From the NCBI RefSeq assembly GCF_005047355.1, contig NZ_SUMC01000016.1, forward strand, positions 1-64,000: 64,000 nucleotides of DNA. The letters run 5' to 3'. The first letter of the stretch is position 1. The number at the start of each line of letters is the position of its first letter. This stretch comes from Actinacidiphila oryziradicis. Lineage in GTDB: Bacteria; Actinomycetota; Actinomycetes; Streptomycetales; Streptomycetaceae. Of the stretch, positions 25,663 through 34,641 are shown piece after piece. The position numbers and the translations under genes are program-made. Under the pieces are notes generated by a model. It saw nothing but the letters and a program-made list of their open reading frames with translations, did no database searches and was not told the origin of the DNA.

Positions 25663-26811
25663 ATGACGGCGGTGACAGGGACAAACCAGACATCACAGAT
25701 CCCCGCGCCCAGGAACGAGGCCATCGCATCGGTCCCCGTCCCGCCGTCCCCTCGGCCGGGAACCGCTCGGGTGCCCTCACTGCCCTCCCTCACAGGACTG
25801 CGATGGATGGCCGCGCTGCTGGTCTTCGGGCTGCATGTGCGCAACATCGGTTATTTCGGGGGCACGAGCGCCCGCATCATGACCTGGGGGTTCGGGGCCG
25901 GCGCCACCGGAGTGTCGTTCTTCTTCATACTCTCCGGCTTCGTCCTGATGTGGTCCGCGCGGCCGGGCGACCGCGTACTCGCCTTCTGGCGGCGGCGCAT
26001 CGCCCGGATATACCCGGTCCACCTGGTCACCGCCGCGATCGCGCTGCTCATGTCATTCACCCTCGCCCATCTGGCGAAACCCACCCTCAACTCGGCACTG
26101 GCCAATGTGCTGCTGACGCACTCCTGGTGGCGTCCCTGGTGGCAGACGCTCGACCCCGTCAGCTGGTCGCTGGCCTGCGAGGCCTTCTTCTACGCCGTCT
26201 TTCCGCTGCTCGCCCTCCTGCTGCGCCACCTCAACGCCCGGGGCTCGACGGTGCTGGCCGGGGCATCGGTGCTGGCGGTACTGGTCCTGGCCTGGGTGGA
26301 CGCGCACCATGTGCTGAGCCAACCGGTCGGCGCCCTTCCCCCGGCCCGCCTTCCCGAGTTCGTCCTCGGGGCCGCCGTAGCCCGCCTGGTGCTCCTGGAC
26401 CGGTGGCGAGGACCCAACCGTGAGACCTCACTCGCCCTGGCGATCATCGGCTACTTCCTGGTCCCCCAGGTCCCCGACGGATACCCGACCACCGCCTGCA
26501 CCATCATCGGCTTCGGGGCGCTCATCCCCGCGGCAGCCGTCGCCGACATGGGCGGTCTGCCCTCGCTGTGGCGGCACCCGCGGATGGTGCGACTGGGCGA
26601 ACTCTCCTTCGCCTTCTACATGATCCACCTGCTGGTACTCCGCGCCGGCAACACCGTGCTCGGCAAGTCCCCCCACTTCGGCGTCGCGGGCGCACTGGCC
26701 GCCACCGCCGCCGCGTTCACCGTGGCGCTGGGCCTCGCCTGGATCCTGTACGAGCGCGTGGAGTGCCCTGCCCGGCGACTGCTGCTGCGCCGCCGCCTCC
26801 GTAAGGAGTGA
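25663..26811 (+). CDS. Acyltransferase 3 (OafA/YrhL-like) membrane protein
   Basis: A 382-residue integral membrane O-acyltransferase. The family's first-helix motif is LPSLTGLRWMAALLVFGLHV with the conserved His, followed by FFFILSGFVLMW and RRRIARIYPVH; about ten hydrophobic segments follow and LGELSFAFYMIHLLVL is typical of the last third. GGAAGG precedes the ATG. Such proteins acylate cell-surface sugars or secondary metabolites; the acceptor is not deducible. Confidence 0.88.
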   Translation: MTAVTGTNQTSQIPAPRNEAIASVPVPPSPRPGTARVPSLPSLTGLRWMAALLVFGLHVRNIGYFGGTSARIMTWGFGAGATGVSFFFILSGFVLMWSARPGDRVLAFWRRRIARIYPVHLVTAAIALLMSFTLAHLAKPTLNSALANVLLTHSWWRPWWQTLDPVSWSLACEAFFYAVFPLLALLLRHLNARGSTVLAGASVLAVLVLAWVDAHHVLSQPVGALPPARLPEFVLGAAVARLVLLDRWRGPNRETSLALAIIGYFLVPQVPDGYPTTACTIIGFGALIPAAAVADMGGLPSLWRHPRMVRLGELSFAFYMIHLLVLRAGNTVLGKSPHFGVAGALAATAAAFTVALGLAWILYERVECPARRLLLRRRLRKE

Positions 26812-26830
26812 GCGCCGCTGCCCGCATCGG

Positions 26831-27140
26831 CTACGAAGGGAAGTACAGGGGCAGCGCGCTGCGGAGTGCCAGCCCCGCTCCGACGAGGACCACGAGCGCG
26901 GCGGTGAGTACGGGAGTCCACCGTCTCAGCGGGCGCGCCCAGCGCAGGCGGTCGTAGGCGGTCGTCCAGCCGGGCCTGCGCGCGGTCGCTGAGTTTCGCG
27001 ACGACGAGTCCGGCGGCGGTCAGTACGGCCGCCATGCCGGCTCCGCAGCCGAGGACGAGGCCGACGCCGAACGCGGCGCGGTGCAGGGCGACCGCGCCGA
27101 GCAGGACGACGAGCGCGGACGGGGCCACGCCGGCTGCTGA
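26831..27140 (-). pseudogene. C-terminal relic of a nickel/cobalt transporter (RcnA-like)
   Basis: Read on the minus strand, one frame gives SALVVLLGAVALHRAAFGVG and AAGLVVAKLSDRAQARLDDRL; after a frameshift near 26945 another frame gives RWTPVLTAALVVLVGAGLAL and ends SALPLYFPS-stop at 26831. This is the C-terminal third of a nickel/cobalt-type transporter. The N-terminal two-thirds are missing, the gap being occupied by the terminator of the next gene. A complete NiCoT gene exists at 47309-48436. Confidence 0.65.
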
Positions 27141-27150
27141 TGGCGCGGCC

Positions 27151-27180
27151 GGGGTGTCCTGGACGTTTCCAGGACACCCC
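27151..27180 (-). terminator. Terminator of the secreted-protein gene
   Basis: A perfect 13-bp stem (GGGGTGTCCTGGA with TCCAGGACACCCC) with a 4-base loop lies 35 bp past the stop at 27215. Confidence 0.8.
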
Positions 27181-27214
27181 GGTCCGCCGGCTGGGTGGTG
27201 GGGGGACTGTGCGG

Positions 27215-28024
27215 TCAGTGCGATGCCCGTCCGGGGGCCTTGGAATTGGAATGCGAGGAATGCTTCGCGTTGGCGCCGGCGGGAATTTTGAGCGCTTCCG
27301 CGAAGAGGCTCAGGCCCTGCAGATCCGGAGTTTTCATGGAGGGCAGTGCGCGGGTCGGGGCGCCGGACCAGGCGATGTCGAGCGTGGACCACGCCATGTT
27401 CGCCTTGAAGTCGGTCCCGAGCGCCTCGTTGAGGTCGCGGGCGAACTCGGCGTCCATGGTGAAGGTGACGCGCTTTGGTCCGACGCCGTTGTTGTGGGCA
27501 CTGAATTCGCCGGCCGTGAGGGCTTGTGCGGCGGAGAAGTTCGCCATGTTGAGCTCACCGGCGGCCCGCGTTGCGCCATTGACCTTCGGGGTGGTGAAGA
27601 CCTTGCTGTTGCCGACGGCAGCGAACTTGATCCAGAAGTCGTCGACCGCATAGGTGGTACGGGTGGACGCCTTCGTCCAAATCATTCCGCCGGGGTAACA
27701 GACGCGGCCGCTGGGCAGTTCGATGTTGTCGTACTTCTCACCGATCGGGAGTCGGAGCGCGCTTCCGCCGCCGACGACGGTGTTCGGCGCGACGCCTTGC
27801 GTGGTTACGCCCTGCTTCCTCAGGCCGTCGAGGAACTGCGGGGAGAACGTCATCGTCGCCTCCCCTGCCTTGGACAGGTAGAGCCCGGTGCTGCCTGCCG
27901 CCACGCACGTCGTGGAGGCCGCGAGGCGCGGTGCGGATCCGGCTGCCGACGGTTGGGCCGCGAACAGCAGTGCCGCGCAGGCCGCAACGGCTGCACCTGT
28001 GGCAATGAGCCGGTTTGTGCGCAT
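27215..28024 (-). CDS. Secreted protein of unknown function
   Basis: A 269-residue protein with a Sec signal peptide (NRLIATGAAVAACAALLFAA, cleavage probably after QPSAAG or a few residues later). The mature part has two similar halves in outline, each with a predicted beta-rich run (LPIGEKYDNIELPSGRVCYP; KRVTFTMDAEFARDLNEAL) and two Cys that could form a disulfide. I do not recognise the family. GGAG lies 9 bases before the ATG. It has its own terminator and is followed by a DUF4331 relic upstream on the same strand. Confidence 0.7.
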   Translation of the reverse strand: MRTNRLIATGAAVAACAALLFAAQPSAAGSAPRLAASTTCVAAGSTGLYLSKAGEATMTFSPQFLDGLRKQGVTTQGVAPNTVVGGGSALRLPIGEKYDNIELPSGRVCYPGGMIWTKASTRTTYAVDDFWIKFAAVGNSKVFTTPKVNGATRAAGELNMANFSAAQALTAGEFSAHNNGVGPKRVTFTMDAEFARDLNEALGTDFKANMAWSTLDIAWSGAPTRALPSMKTPDLQGLSLFAEALKIPAGANAKHSSHSNSKAPGRASH

Positions 28025-28091
28025 AGGGGATGTACTCCTTCGAGGTGGTGGGTTTTCTTGGGCGCTGCCGCTGTCTGTCCGGGGCGTCCGG

Positions 28092-28636
28092 CTAGAGGTG
28101 GAGCGGAGCGGGAATGTAGGGGAACTGCTTTCCGGGCGGGGTCTGCGGCTCTGCGCCCATGACGTCGTCGCCGACGCCGGGCAGGCCGAAGGTCAGGAGG
28201 CCGCCCTGGAGCATCGACAGCATCGCGACGGTGGGGTCGTCCGTCAGCCGCCTGCCGTTGGGGAAGCCCTGCCGGTCGCCGCCGAGGCAGCCCAGCTGTT
28301 CGGTTGCGCCGTCACCGGTGTGTTCAGGTTGAGGCGCAGTTCCTCCGCCGGGGCGATGGCCGACGGGTCGGCGTCCTGGTTGAGCGAGTGGGCGTTGAGG
28401 TCATCCTTGAGCGGGCCCCCGGTTTTGCTTCCGATCCCGGCGTCGATCTGCGGGTCCGTCACCACCATCGGCGCGTCCCAGTGGCTTGAGGCCCTGGATT
28501 CCGCCAACCCGGGACCGAACAGAATCCCGTCCGTCAACGCCCTGACGACGCCGGCGCTTACTCCCAGCATTCGTACGGGTCTGCTGCGCCGCAGAACGGA
28601 CCGACGCCCTCCTGTACCCGGCCGCACCAACAACAT
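28092..28636 (-). pseudogene. DUF4331 protein relic (internal deletion plus frameshift)
   Basis: The start is intact: AGGAAGG, ATG at 28636, an export-like N-terminus and the DUF4331 opening SRASSHWDAPMVVTDPQ. The sequence then jumps to the C-terminal segment KDDLNAHSLNQDADPSAI, so roughly 300 central residues are missing. A one-base shift near 28290 moves the true ending GFPNGRRLTDDPTVAMLSML...PYIPAPLHL-stop into another frame (stop at 28092). Two independent lesions make this a clear pseudogene. Confidence 0.78.
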
Positions 28637-28985
28637 GGACGTTCCTTCCTGACACTTGTTCAAAAGCGGGCGCGCGGCCGGACAACGCTCAGCGAAAACA
28701 AGATCGTCGTTAGCTGGACCAGGCCAGCACATATGACAGTGCGATGACCCGCAACACGAGAGCCGCCACTTGGGTCGGCGATTCTCAGGCCGAGAACGCC
28801 TCCGGATCGGCTCCCGGCCCGGAACCCGCAAGGCTCCCGCGCCATGGAGCCGATTTCTCGAAATGCACCGGTTGGACGCCGTCCATTCGGGCAACCGCTC
28901 GTGACCGCGCGAGTGGCGGGGCGCGAACGTCCGCGACGGCACCGACGAGAGAGGGCTTTACAAGCCGGCAACGGCTCGGACACAC
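28637..28985. other. Non-coding region
   Basis: I see no gene or strong structure between the DUF4331 relic and the XRE/cupin relic. Frames crossing it have no domain features and end in the relic by chance. Confidence 0.4.
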
Positions 28986-28989
28986 TTCA

Positions 28990-29468
28990 CGCGTTCACTG
29001 CGAGCACATCTCGGAACTGGCGGGCCTGCTCAACGGCCGGCTCGCGGCCGGTCTCGACGTCCCGGTGACCGCCCTCTTCCGCGGTGTCGACGCCGAGCGG
29101 GAGGCCGTCTACGTCCCCGCAGGACACGGCGCCCGGATCGTCCGGCGGGGCAGCCGCGTCGGCCACCTCTACGAACTCCTGGGCGCTCTGCGCGGACCGC
29201 ACAAGCGCATGGAGGCCGTGCTGGCCACCCTCACCGAATCCAGCGAGGTCTTCCCGCTCTTCCAGCACCCCGGCACCCCGGCACCCCGGCACCCCGGCAC
29301 CCCGGCACCGAACTGCTCTACATGCTCGAAGGCGTCATGGTCTACGGCCATGGCGGCGCCCGCTACACGATGCGGCCCGGCGATGCCCTGCAGCTCGACG
29401 GCGAAGGCGACCACGGCCACCGGCAGCTGGTGGAACTCCCCATCCGCTTCCTGTCCGTCACCGCCTAA
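28990..29468 (+). pseudogene. XRE-cupin regulator, 5'-truncated and frameshifted by an 8-bp repeat
   Basis: The readable part runs AAGLDVPVTALFRGVDAERE, GARIVRRGSRVGHLYELLG and ESSEVFPLFQHPGT, then in a second frame ELLYMLEGVMVYGHGGARYT and MRPGDALQLDGEGDHGHRQL, ending LSVTA-stop. This is the helix-turn-helix/cupin regulator pattern, but the N-terminal helix-turn-helix is lost. The frame switch is caused by five tandem CACCCCGG units at 29266-29305; one or four units would keep the frame open. Confidence 0.75.
29266..29305 (+). repeat. Five tandem 8-bp repeats (CACCCCGG)
   Basis: Five exact head-to-tail copies, followed by a partial unit (CACCG). Because 8 is not a multiple of 3, gain or loss of units switches reading frames, as in slipped-strand phase variation. 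Confidence 0.9.
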
Positions 29469-29555
29469 GGCGACCACGCCCACGACTGAAAGGCCGCGCG
29501 AACAGGTGGGGCTGCGTCGCGTGCCGCTGGGCGGCGCCGGGAAACCCTGACCGGA

Positions 29556-31523
29556 TCAGCCGACGTGGACGTGGGGGCGGCGGGCTCGGTCGGGTTCGGC
29601 TTCGCGGAGCACTTCGCGGGTGACGGGGGCGACTTCGCCCTGGCCGAAGAGGAAGAACCGCAGGAACTGGGCGAGGGGGTTGCCTTCGGTCCACTCGAAG
29701 TAGATGTGCGGCCGCTGGCCGGTCAGGTCCCTTACGTCCAGGAGCATTGCGGCGAGTGCGTTCGGGATGGTGGAGCTCTCCACGGCGAGCACCCGGTAGC
29801 GGCCGTGCAGCACTTCGCCACGCACCCGCAGTTCGCTCTCGAAGTCGGAGGGGTCGCGGACGGTGATCTCGACGAAGACGAAGTCCTCGTCGGCCGGGAG
29901 GTCGTGGTCGGCACGGATCTGCTGGAGCTTGTCGCGGTACTCGGCGACATCGCGGCTGTCGGGTTCGTTCGCGATGAACCGGATCTTCCGATGGGCGGTG
30001 TCGCGGACAAATCGCATGGCCATGTCGTCGAAGAGCACGCTGGTGACCCGTAGCTCGAAGGCGCGGGCGATCCGGGACAGCAGTGAGACGGCGATGATCC
30101 CGGCGATGAAACAGGCACCGATCTTCACGCCGTCGGGCCGCTCGACGACGTTCACAGCCGTGGTGTAGAGGAAGATCACCGCGATGACGGCGAAGCCGAT
30201 CGTCCAGCCGCGTTGTCCGGCGCGCCGGGCGGCGATGGTGACGGCCACCGCGGCCGAGGTGATGAGGACCAGCACACCCGTCGCATACGCGCCGCTCTGG
30301 GCGTCCACGTTGGCGTTGAAGATCCAGGTCACCAGGAAGGCGATGGCGATGAAGACCAGCACCATCGGGCGCACCGCGCGGGCCCAGTGGGGCGCCATGC
30401 CGTATCTGGGAAGGTAGCGGGGCATCAGGTTGAGCAGTCCGGCCATGGCCGAGGCACCGGCGAACCACAGGATGGCGATGGTGGAGGCGTCATAGACGCT
30501 GCCGAAGGCGGAGCCCAGGTAATGGTGGGCGAGGTAGGCCAGGGCACGTCCGTTGGCCTGGCCGCCGGGTTTGAACTCGGCCTGCGGGATGAGCCAGGTC
30601 GTGATGACGCTGGTGACGATCAGGAAGACACTCATGATCACCGCAGCCGTGGTCAGCAGCTTCTTGGCCCCCTTGATGCGCCCGGCGGGATGCTCCTCGG
30701 TTTCGCCGGGGGCGCCTTCGATGTGCGGCATGACCGCGACACCGGTCTCGAACCCGGACAGGCCCAGCGCGAGCTTGGGGAAGATCACCAGCGCCACGCC
30801 GATCATGGCCAGCGGGTTGCCGTGTTCGGCGGTCAGCGCGTGGGACCAGTCGGTGACCAGGTGCGGCGCGGTGAACACATGCCACAGCCCCACCACCGAG
30901 ACGACGGCGTTCAACGCCAGATAGAGCCCCACCAGCACCACTGCCACGCCGATGGCCTCGGTGAACCCCTTGAGGAACACCGCGCCGAGCAGACCGACCA
31001 GGATCAGGGTGATGGCCATCTGGTGGCCGTGCAGCGCGCCGGTGAAGTGCGGGTTCTCCACAAGGTGGGCGGTGGCGTCGGCCGCCGACAGAGTGATCGT
31101 GATCAGGAAGTCGGTCGCAGCGAACCCCAGCAGGGCCAGCACGAACAGCTTGCCCTGCCAGAACGACAGCAGCCGCTCCAGCATCGCGATCGAGCCCTCA
31201 CCGTGCGGGCTCTCCTCCGCCACCCGCCGGTACACCGGGAGCGCACCCGCGAGGGTCACCACCACCAGTACCAGCGTCGCCAGCGGGGACAGCAACCCCG
31301 CCGCCAGGGCCGCGATGCCCGGCTGGTAGCCAAGCGTCGAGAAGTAGTCCAGGCCGGTCAGGCACATGACCCGCCACCACCGCTGCCCGCGGTGCCCGCT
31401 CGTCGGCTCGGCGTGCGGCCCCGGCTGCTGCTTGGCCATGTCCGAAAGGCCCACCAGCAACCACGCGCGCAAGCGATGCCGCACGCCCCCAGAACCAGAA
31501 CCGCTGTGGGCGGAGGTGGCCAC
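29556..31523 (-). CDS. APC-superfamily amino acid permease with C-terminal cytoplasmic domain
   Basis: A 655-residue transporter: about 12 membrane segments (residues 60-480) with the APC-like first helix region LTGLDYFSTLGYQPGIAAL, then a soluble tail of about 170 residues (FELRVTSVLFDDMAMRFVRD, FVEITVRDPSDFESELRVRG). Related large permeases are often annotated as amino-acid or potassium-uptake-like carriers; the substrate is uncertain. The GTG at 31523 has GGGAG seven bases upstream; a shorter start at the ATG at 31439 would remove a basic N-tail. Confidence 0.85.
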   Translation of the reverse strand: MATSAHSGSGSGGVRHRLRAWLLVGLSDMAKQQPGPHAEPTSGHRGQRWWRVMCLTGLDYFSTLGYQPGIAALAAGLLSPLATLVLVVVTLAGALPVYRRVAEESPHGEGSIAMLERLLSFWQGKLFVLALLGFAATDFLITITLSAADATAHLVENPHFTGALHGHQMAITLILVGLLGAVFLKGFTEAIGVAVVLVGLYLALNAVVSVVGLWHVFTAPHLVTDWSHALTAEHGNPLAMIGVALVIFPKLALGLSGFETGVAVMPHIEGAPGETEEHPAGRIKGAKKLLTTAAVIMSVFLIVTSVITTWLIPQAEFKPGGQANGRALAYLAHHYLGSAFGSVYDASTIAILWFAGASAMAGLLNLMPRYLPRYGMAPHWARAVRPMVLVFIAIAFLVTWIFNANVDAQSGAYATGVLVLITSAAVAVTIAARRAGQRGWTIGFAVIAVIFLYTTAVNVVERPDGVKIGACFIAGIIAVSLLSRIARAFELRVTSVLFDDMAMRFVRDTAHRKIRFIANEPDSRDVAEYRDKLQQIRADHDLPADEDFVFVEITVRDPSDFESELRVRGEVLHGRYRVLAVESSTIPNALAAMLLDVRDLTGQRPHIYFEWTEGNPLAQFLRFFLFGQGEVAPVTREVLREAEPDRARRPHVHVG

Positions 31524-31773
31524 CGTGTACTCCCGTCACGTCCCGTCACGCCGAAAACGAGCAAACCGTCGACGAGACGGCCAGCTCAGCGTACGCAACC
31601 CGGCCACGGCACACCCGATCCGGTCCCCCCTTCCGCACCCGTGTCACGCGGAAGCCGCCAAACAGGTCGGGTCGCCGGGGCGGTGGGGTTCCGGATGCCG
31701 GGATGCCGGGGTGCCGGGTGGACGTCGGCGGCCCCGGATCCGGTGACAGTGAGACCGGCGTTGGGGTCCCCCT

Positions 31774-32148
31774 TCAGCCGATCAGCGGTTTCAGGCCGGA
31801 GACGACGGCCGTGGCACCGGTCACCCGTAGTACGTCGATGCCCCGTGGAACCCTGTCGCGGGCGGCAGGCGCGGTGAGTTGCGGGTCCACGGTGAGGGCG
31901 GCGATCCCCAGCGGCGTGGCCAGGGCACGGAGAGCGGGGGCGGAGAGCCTGATGCAGGCCTGGCCGATGCCCAAAGTGGCGATGAGCCGGCGTTCGGTGG
32001 TGAAGCCGACGGCCGTGCGGCCGCCGAGCGGCGTCCGGAAAAAGCGGGCCGTACAGCCCATGGGTCCCGGCCGGACAGGGACGAAGAGCAGCCCGGCCGG
32101 GACGGGTTCTGAAGGCTCGGGATCCTCCGCGAGGTGGTACTGGGACAT
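31774..32148 (-). CDS. SAV_915 family protein
   Basis: A 124-residue streptomycete protein starting MSQYHLAEDPEPSEP after AGGAGG. The core (ARFFRTPLGGRTAVGFTTER, QACIRLSAPALRALATPLG) is the pattern of the SAV_915 family, small proteins of unknown function common in streptomycetes. Longer starts on the frame are not supported by ribosome sites. Confidence 0.8.
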   Translation of the reverse strand: MSQYHLAEDPEPSEPVPAGLLFVPVRPGPMGCTARFFRTPLGGRTAVGFTTERRLIATLGIGQACIRLSAPALRALATPLGIAALTVDPQLTAPAARDRVPRGIDVLRVTGATAVVSGLKPLIG

Positions 32149-32350
32149 GGCGTTCCTCCTGAGCAAGACGGTGCGCCGCACCGGCACGATGGCCGCGGGC
32201 GCTCCAACGAGGGTCCCACACGGTCGTCGCCTTGGCCGTCGGCTCCTCGGCGAACAGATTTATCGCGCCCATCCGGTTGGCGCGCCTGGTTCGTTGGCAG
32301 TTCATACGTTTGGGCCTGATGTTCCTTGGCGGTGCTGACGCGTGGGTCTG

Positions 32351-32470
32351 GCGCGGTAGTGTCGCCGCCAGGAGGCCGGGACTGGTTCGGCCTCACCGAG
32401 AATGCGCCCCGTGCCCAGGAAGCGACGCGGGGTCCCCGCCCCACCCGGGTAGCGTCCGGCGGGACGGTCA
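32351..32470 (+). repeat. Conserved intergenic element, copy 1 (hairpin-bearing)
   Basis: About 110 bp resemble the reverse complement of 40395-40525. The best-kept part is GAGAAT, two to three bases, then GCCCCGTGCCCAGG, and then AGCGACGCGGGGTCCCCG. It folds as CCCCGTG (32407-32413) with CGCGGGG (32426-32432) around a 12-base loop CCCAGGAAGCGA. It lies about 300 bp before the PepSY relic, reading towards it; a TAGTGT-like -10 (32357) opens the element. It could be a shared promoter or structured leader. Confidence 0.6.
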
Positions 32471-32785
32471 CCCCAGCACCGGCGCACCCGCACTCCGCGG
32501 GAGCACCAGCCGCAGGTGCCGCACACGATGCGCCCGGCGGCAAGGCCGGTCAGGGATCCGGTGAAGCCGGTCCGCTCCGCCTCGGCCTGATCGGCGACCA
32601 CTCGCGCGGTGAAGCCGACCTCGCACCCGGCCGCGGTCCTAGCAGTCATCGTGCCCTCCGCCCCGGGAAGACCGAGTGGCGCAGGTCACATCACACCCCC
32701 GGAACTCACCCTTTCGGCCGCCCGACTCCTCAGGTGCTGCACGTCCTCCGCAGCCCCGCCTCACCGCACCCCAGGAGAAGCGCCG

Positions 32786-33431
32786 ATGTCGATCGAACCG
32801 CCTCAGGTCGCCCCGGCCGACGGCCCGCAGGCCCAGACCACGACGGAGTCCCGCCCGGCGCCCGTGCGGCGGCCGGGCTGGTCGTCCCTGCGCCCGCTGG
32901 TGCGCCGCGCGCGCCCAGGGCCTCTCCAACCCGGTGGAGATCGTGCCGCCCACCGACTCCGGCACCGCGTACGTCGTCAGGCAGATCCAGCGCAGCTGGC
33001 CGGAGAAACAGGACTCCGTCGCCATCGACCCCGCCACCGGCAAGGTCACCGACACCCTGCGCTTCGCCGACTACCCCGTCCTGGCCAAGCTCACCCGCTG
33101 GGGCATCGACGCCCACACCGGCAGCCTCTTCGGCATCGTCAACCAACTCGCCCTGGCCGCGCTCGCCCTCGCCCTGATCCTCATGATCCTCTGGGGCTAC
33201 CGGATGTGGTGGCAGCGCGGCCGCGCCTCCGCCTTCGGCCGCCCCGTCCCCCGCGGCGCCTGGCAGCACGTCCCGCCGCACATCCTCGTCCCGCTCGCCG
33301 CCACCGTCGCCCTCCTCGGCTACTTCGTCCCACTGCTCGGCATCCCGCTCGCCGCCTTCCCCGCCACGGACGCCGTCCTCAGCGAGATCGCCCACCGGCG
33401 CGGCAAACGCGCCGGCACCATCGCGAGCTGA
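32786..33431 (+). pseudogene. PepSY-associated membrane protein relic
   Basis: AGGAG and the ATG at 32786 begin a normal N-terminus (MSIEPPQVAPADG...RPGWSSLRPLVRR). Near 32912 the sequence jumps frame and skips more than 200 residues to the C-terminal third: NPVEIVPPTDSGTAYVVRQI, EKQDSVAIDPATGKVTDTLR, then TM segments NQLALAALALALILMILWGY and VPLAATVALLGYFVPLLGIP. Intact relatives have about 450 residues and four or more TM helices. In related genomes such genes accompany YcnI copper proteins, as here. Confidence 0.75.
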
Positions 33432-33502
33432 CGGTGAACGAGCCCACGCACCAGCCCGTACGGCCCACGTATCCATGTGCTTTCTCTCTACGGAGTCCCA
33501 TC

Positions 33503-34246
33503 ATGTCGTCGACCCACACCGCCATCCGGCGCGGCCTGCGCCGTACCGCCCTGGTCGCCACCCTCGCCGTCGCCGGGGTGCTGACAGCCACCGGCTCGGC
33601 CTTCGCCCATGTGACCGTCCACCCCGACAGCTACGCCAAGGGCGCCACCGACGGCTCCCTCACCTTCCGGGTCCCCAATGAGGAGGACAACGCCGGCACC
33701 ACCCAGGTGCAGGTCTACTTCCCCACCGACCACCCCCTCCTCGGAGTACTGGTCGCCCCCCTGCCCGGCTGGACCGCAACGGTGAAAACCACCAAGCTCA
33801 AGAGCCCGGTCAAGACCGACGACGGGAATATCACCGAAGCCGTCTCGCAGATCACCTGGACCAAAGGCAAGATCCAGCCCGGCGAGTACCAGGACTTCAC
33901 CGTCGCCTTCGGACAACTCCCGGCGGACACAGGAGAGTTGACATTCAAGACACTGCAGACCTACTCCGACGGCAAGGTCGTCCGCTGGATCGAGCAGTCC
34001 CAGCCGGGCGCGGCCGAGCCGGCAAGCCCGGCCCCGGTCCTCCAACTCACCACGGCGGGCGCCTCGAACCCGACATCGACCGCGTCACCGAAGGCCTCCG
34101 CGGCGGCTGCCCGCCCGGCCACCGCGTCCACCAGCGACTCCACCGCTCGCGGCCTCGGTATCGGCGGGCTGGTCGTGGGCGTCCTGGGGCTGATCGCGGC
34201 CGCTTTCGCCCTGAACCGCGGCCGCCGTCAGCCGACGGACTTGTGA
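33503..34246 (+). CDS. YcnI-like copper-binding exported protein (DUF1775)
   Basis: A 247-residue protein with a signal peptide (TALVATLAVAGVLTATGSAFA) whose cleavage leaves His at position 1 of the mature protein (HVTVHPDSYAKG). In YcnI/DUF1775 proteins that N-terminal His with a nearby Glu forms a one-histidine copper brace; a Trp of SQITWTKGKI is also conserved. A Ala/Ser/Thr-rich linker and C-terminal TM (LGIGGLVVGVLGLIAAAFAL) anchor it outside the membrane. CGGAG lies before the ATG at 33503. It probably handles copper at the cell surface with the now broken PepSY neighbour. Confidence 0.9.
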   Translation: MSSTHTAIRRGLRRTALVATLAVAGVLTATGSAFAHVTVHPDSYAKGATDGSLTFRVPNEEDNAGTTQVQVYFPTDHPLLGVLVAPLPGWTATVKTTKLKSPVKTDDGNITEAVSQITWTKGKIQPGEYQDFTVAFGQLPADTGELTFKTLQTYSDGKVVRWIEQSQPGAAEPASPAPVLQLTTAGASNPTSTASPKASAAAARPATASTSDSTARGLGIGGLVVGVLGLIAAAFALNRGRRQPTDL

Positions 34247-34641
34247 CTTGTGACTTGTAGAAGAAGATCGCCGGACGCAGGACCCCGGCGGGGTCGGCGG
34301 CGTAGGACGAGACGACGCCGGCCCGGGTCCGGCCGGCCGCACGGTAGCGGCATTCGGCGCTGACGGTCCCGGTGAGCCGATCCCCGCTGGCGGGGTCGAG
34401 GGCGATGTCGGCGATGGTCCTGGGACATGACGGACCGGTACGAGAGACAGCTCCAGCGGGAGCGCCAGGAACGCGTCGTGACCCCCTCTGCACCGGGCCG
34501 GCTCCTCCGCCCGCGCAGTATGTCCCGGGCGGAAAACGCACCTGAGCCCCCGGACGGTGCCCGGAGGCTCAGGTCAATGCGGTGATGACGATCCCACGCG
34601 CGCACCTGGCTCAGTGGCCAGGTGCGCGATCAAGGTGTGGC
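34247..34641. other. Intergenic region with two hairpins and a possible relic
   Basis: On the minus strand a short stretch (GDRLTGTVSAECRYRAAGRT; AADPAGVLRPAIFFYK) looks protein-like but has no intact gene around it. Two strong hairpins follow: 34542-34574 (ACCTGAGCC with GGCTCAGGT, some mismatches) and 34600-34627. Confidence 0.4.
34600..34627 (-). terminator. Terminator of the collagen-like gene
   Basis: A perfect 10-bp stem GCGCACCTGG with CCAGGTGCGC and an 8-base loop lies 15 bp past the stop at 34642. Confidence 0.75.

Noticed and set aside
28744..29550. A single 268-codon plus-strand gene
   Set aside because: The first 80 codons lack any family pattern and the cupin half continues in another frame after the 8-bp repeats, so it is a pseudogene.
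30213..31877. A 554-codon plus-strand frame
   Set aside because: It is antisense to the APC permease and is made of Gln/His/Arg-rich shadow sequence.
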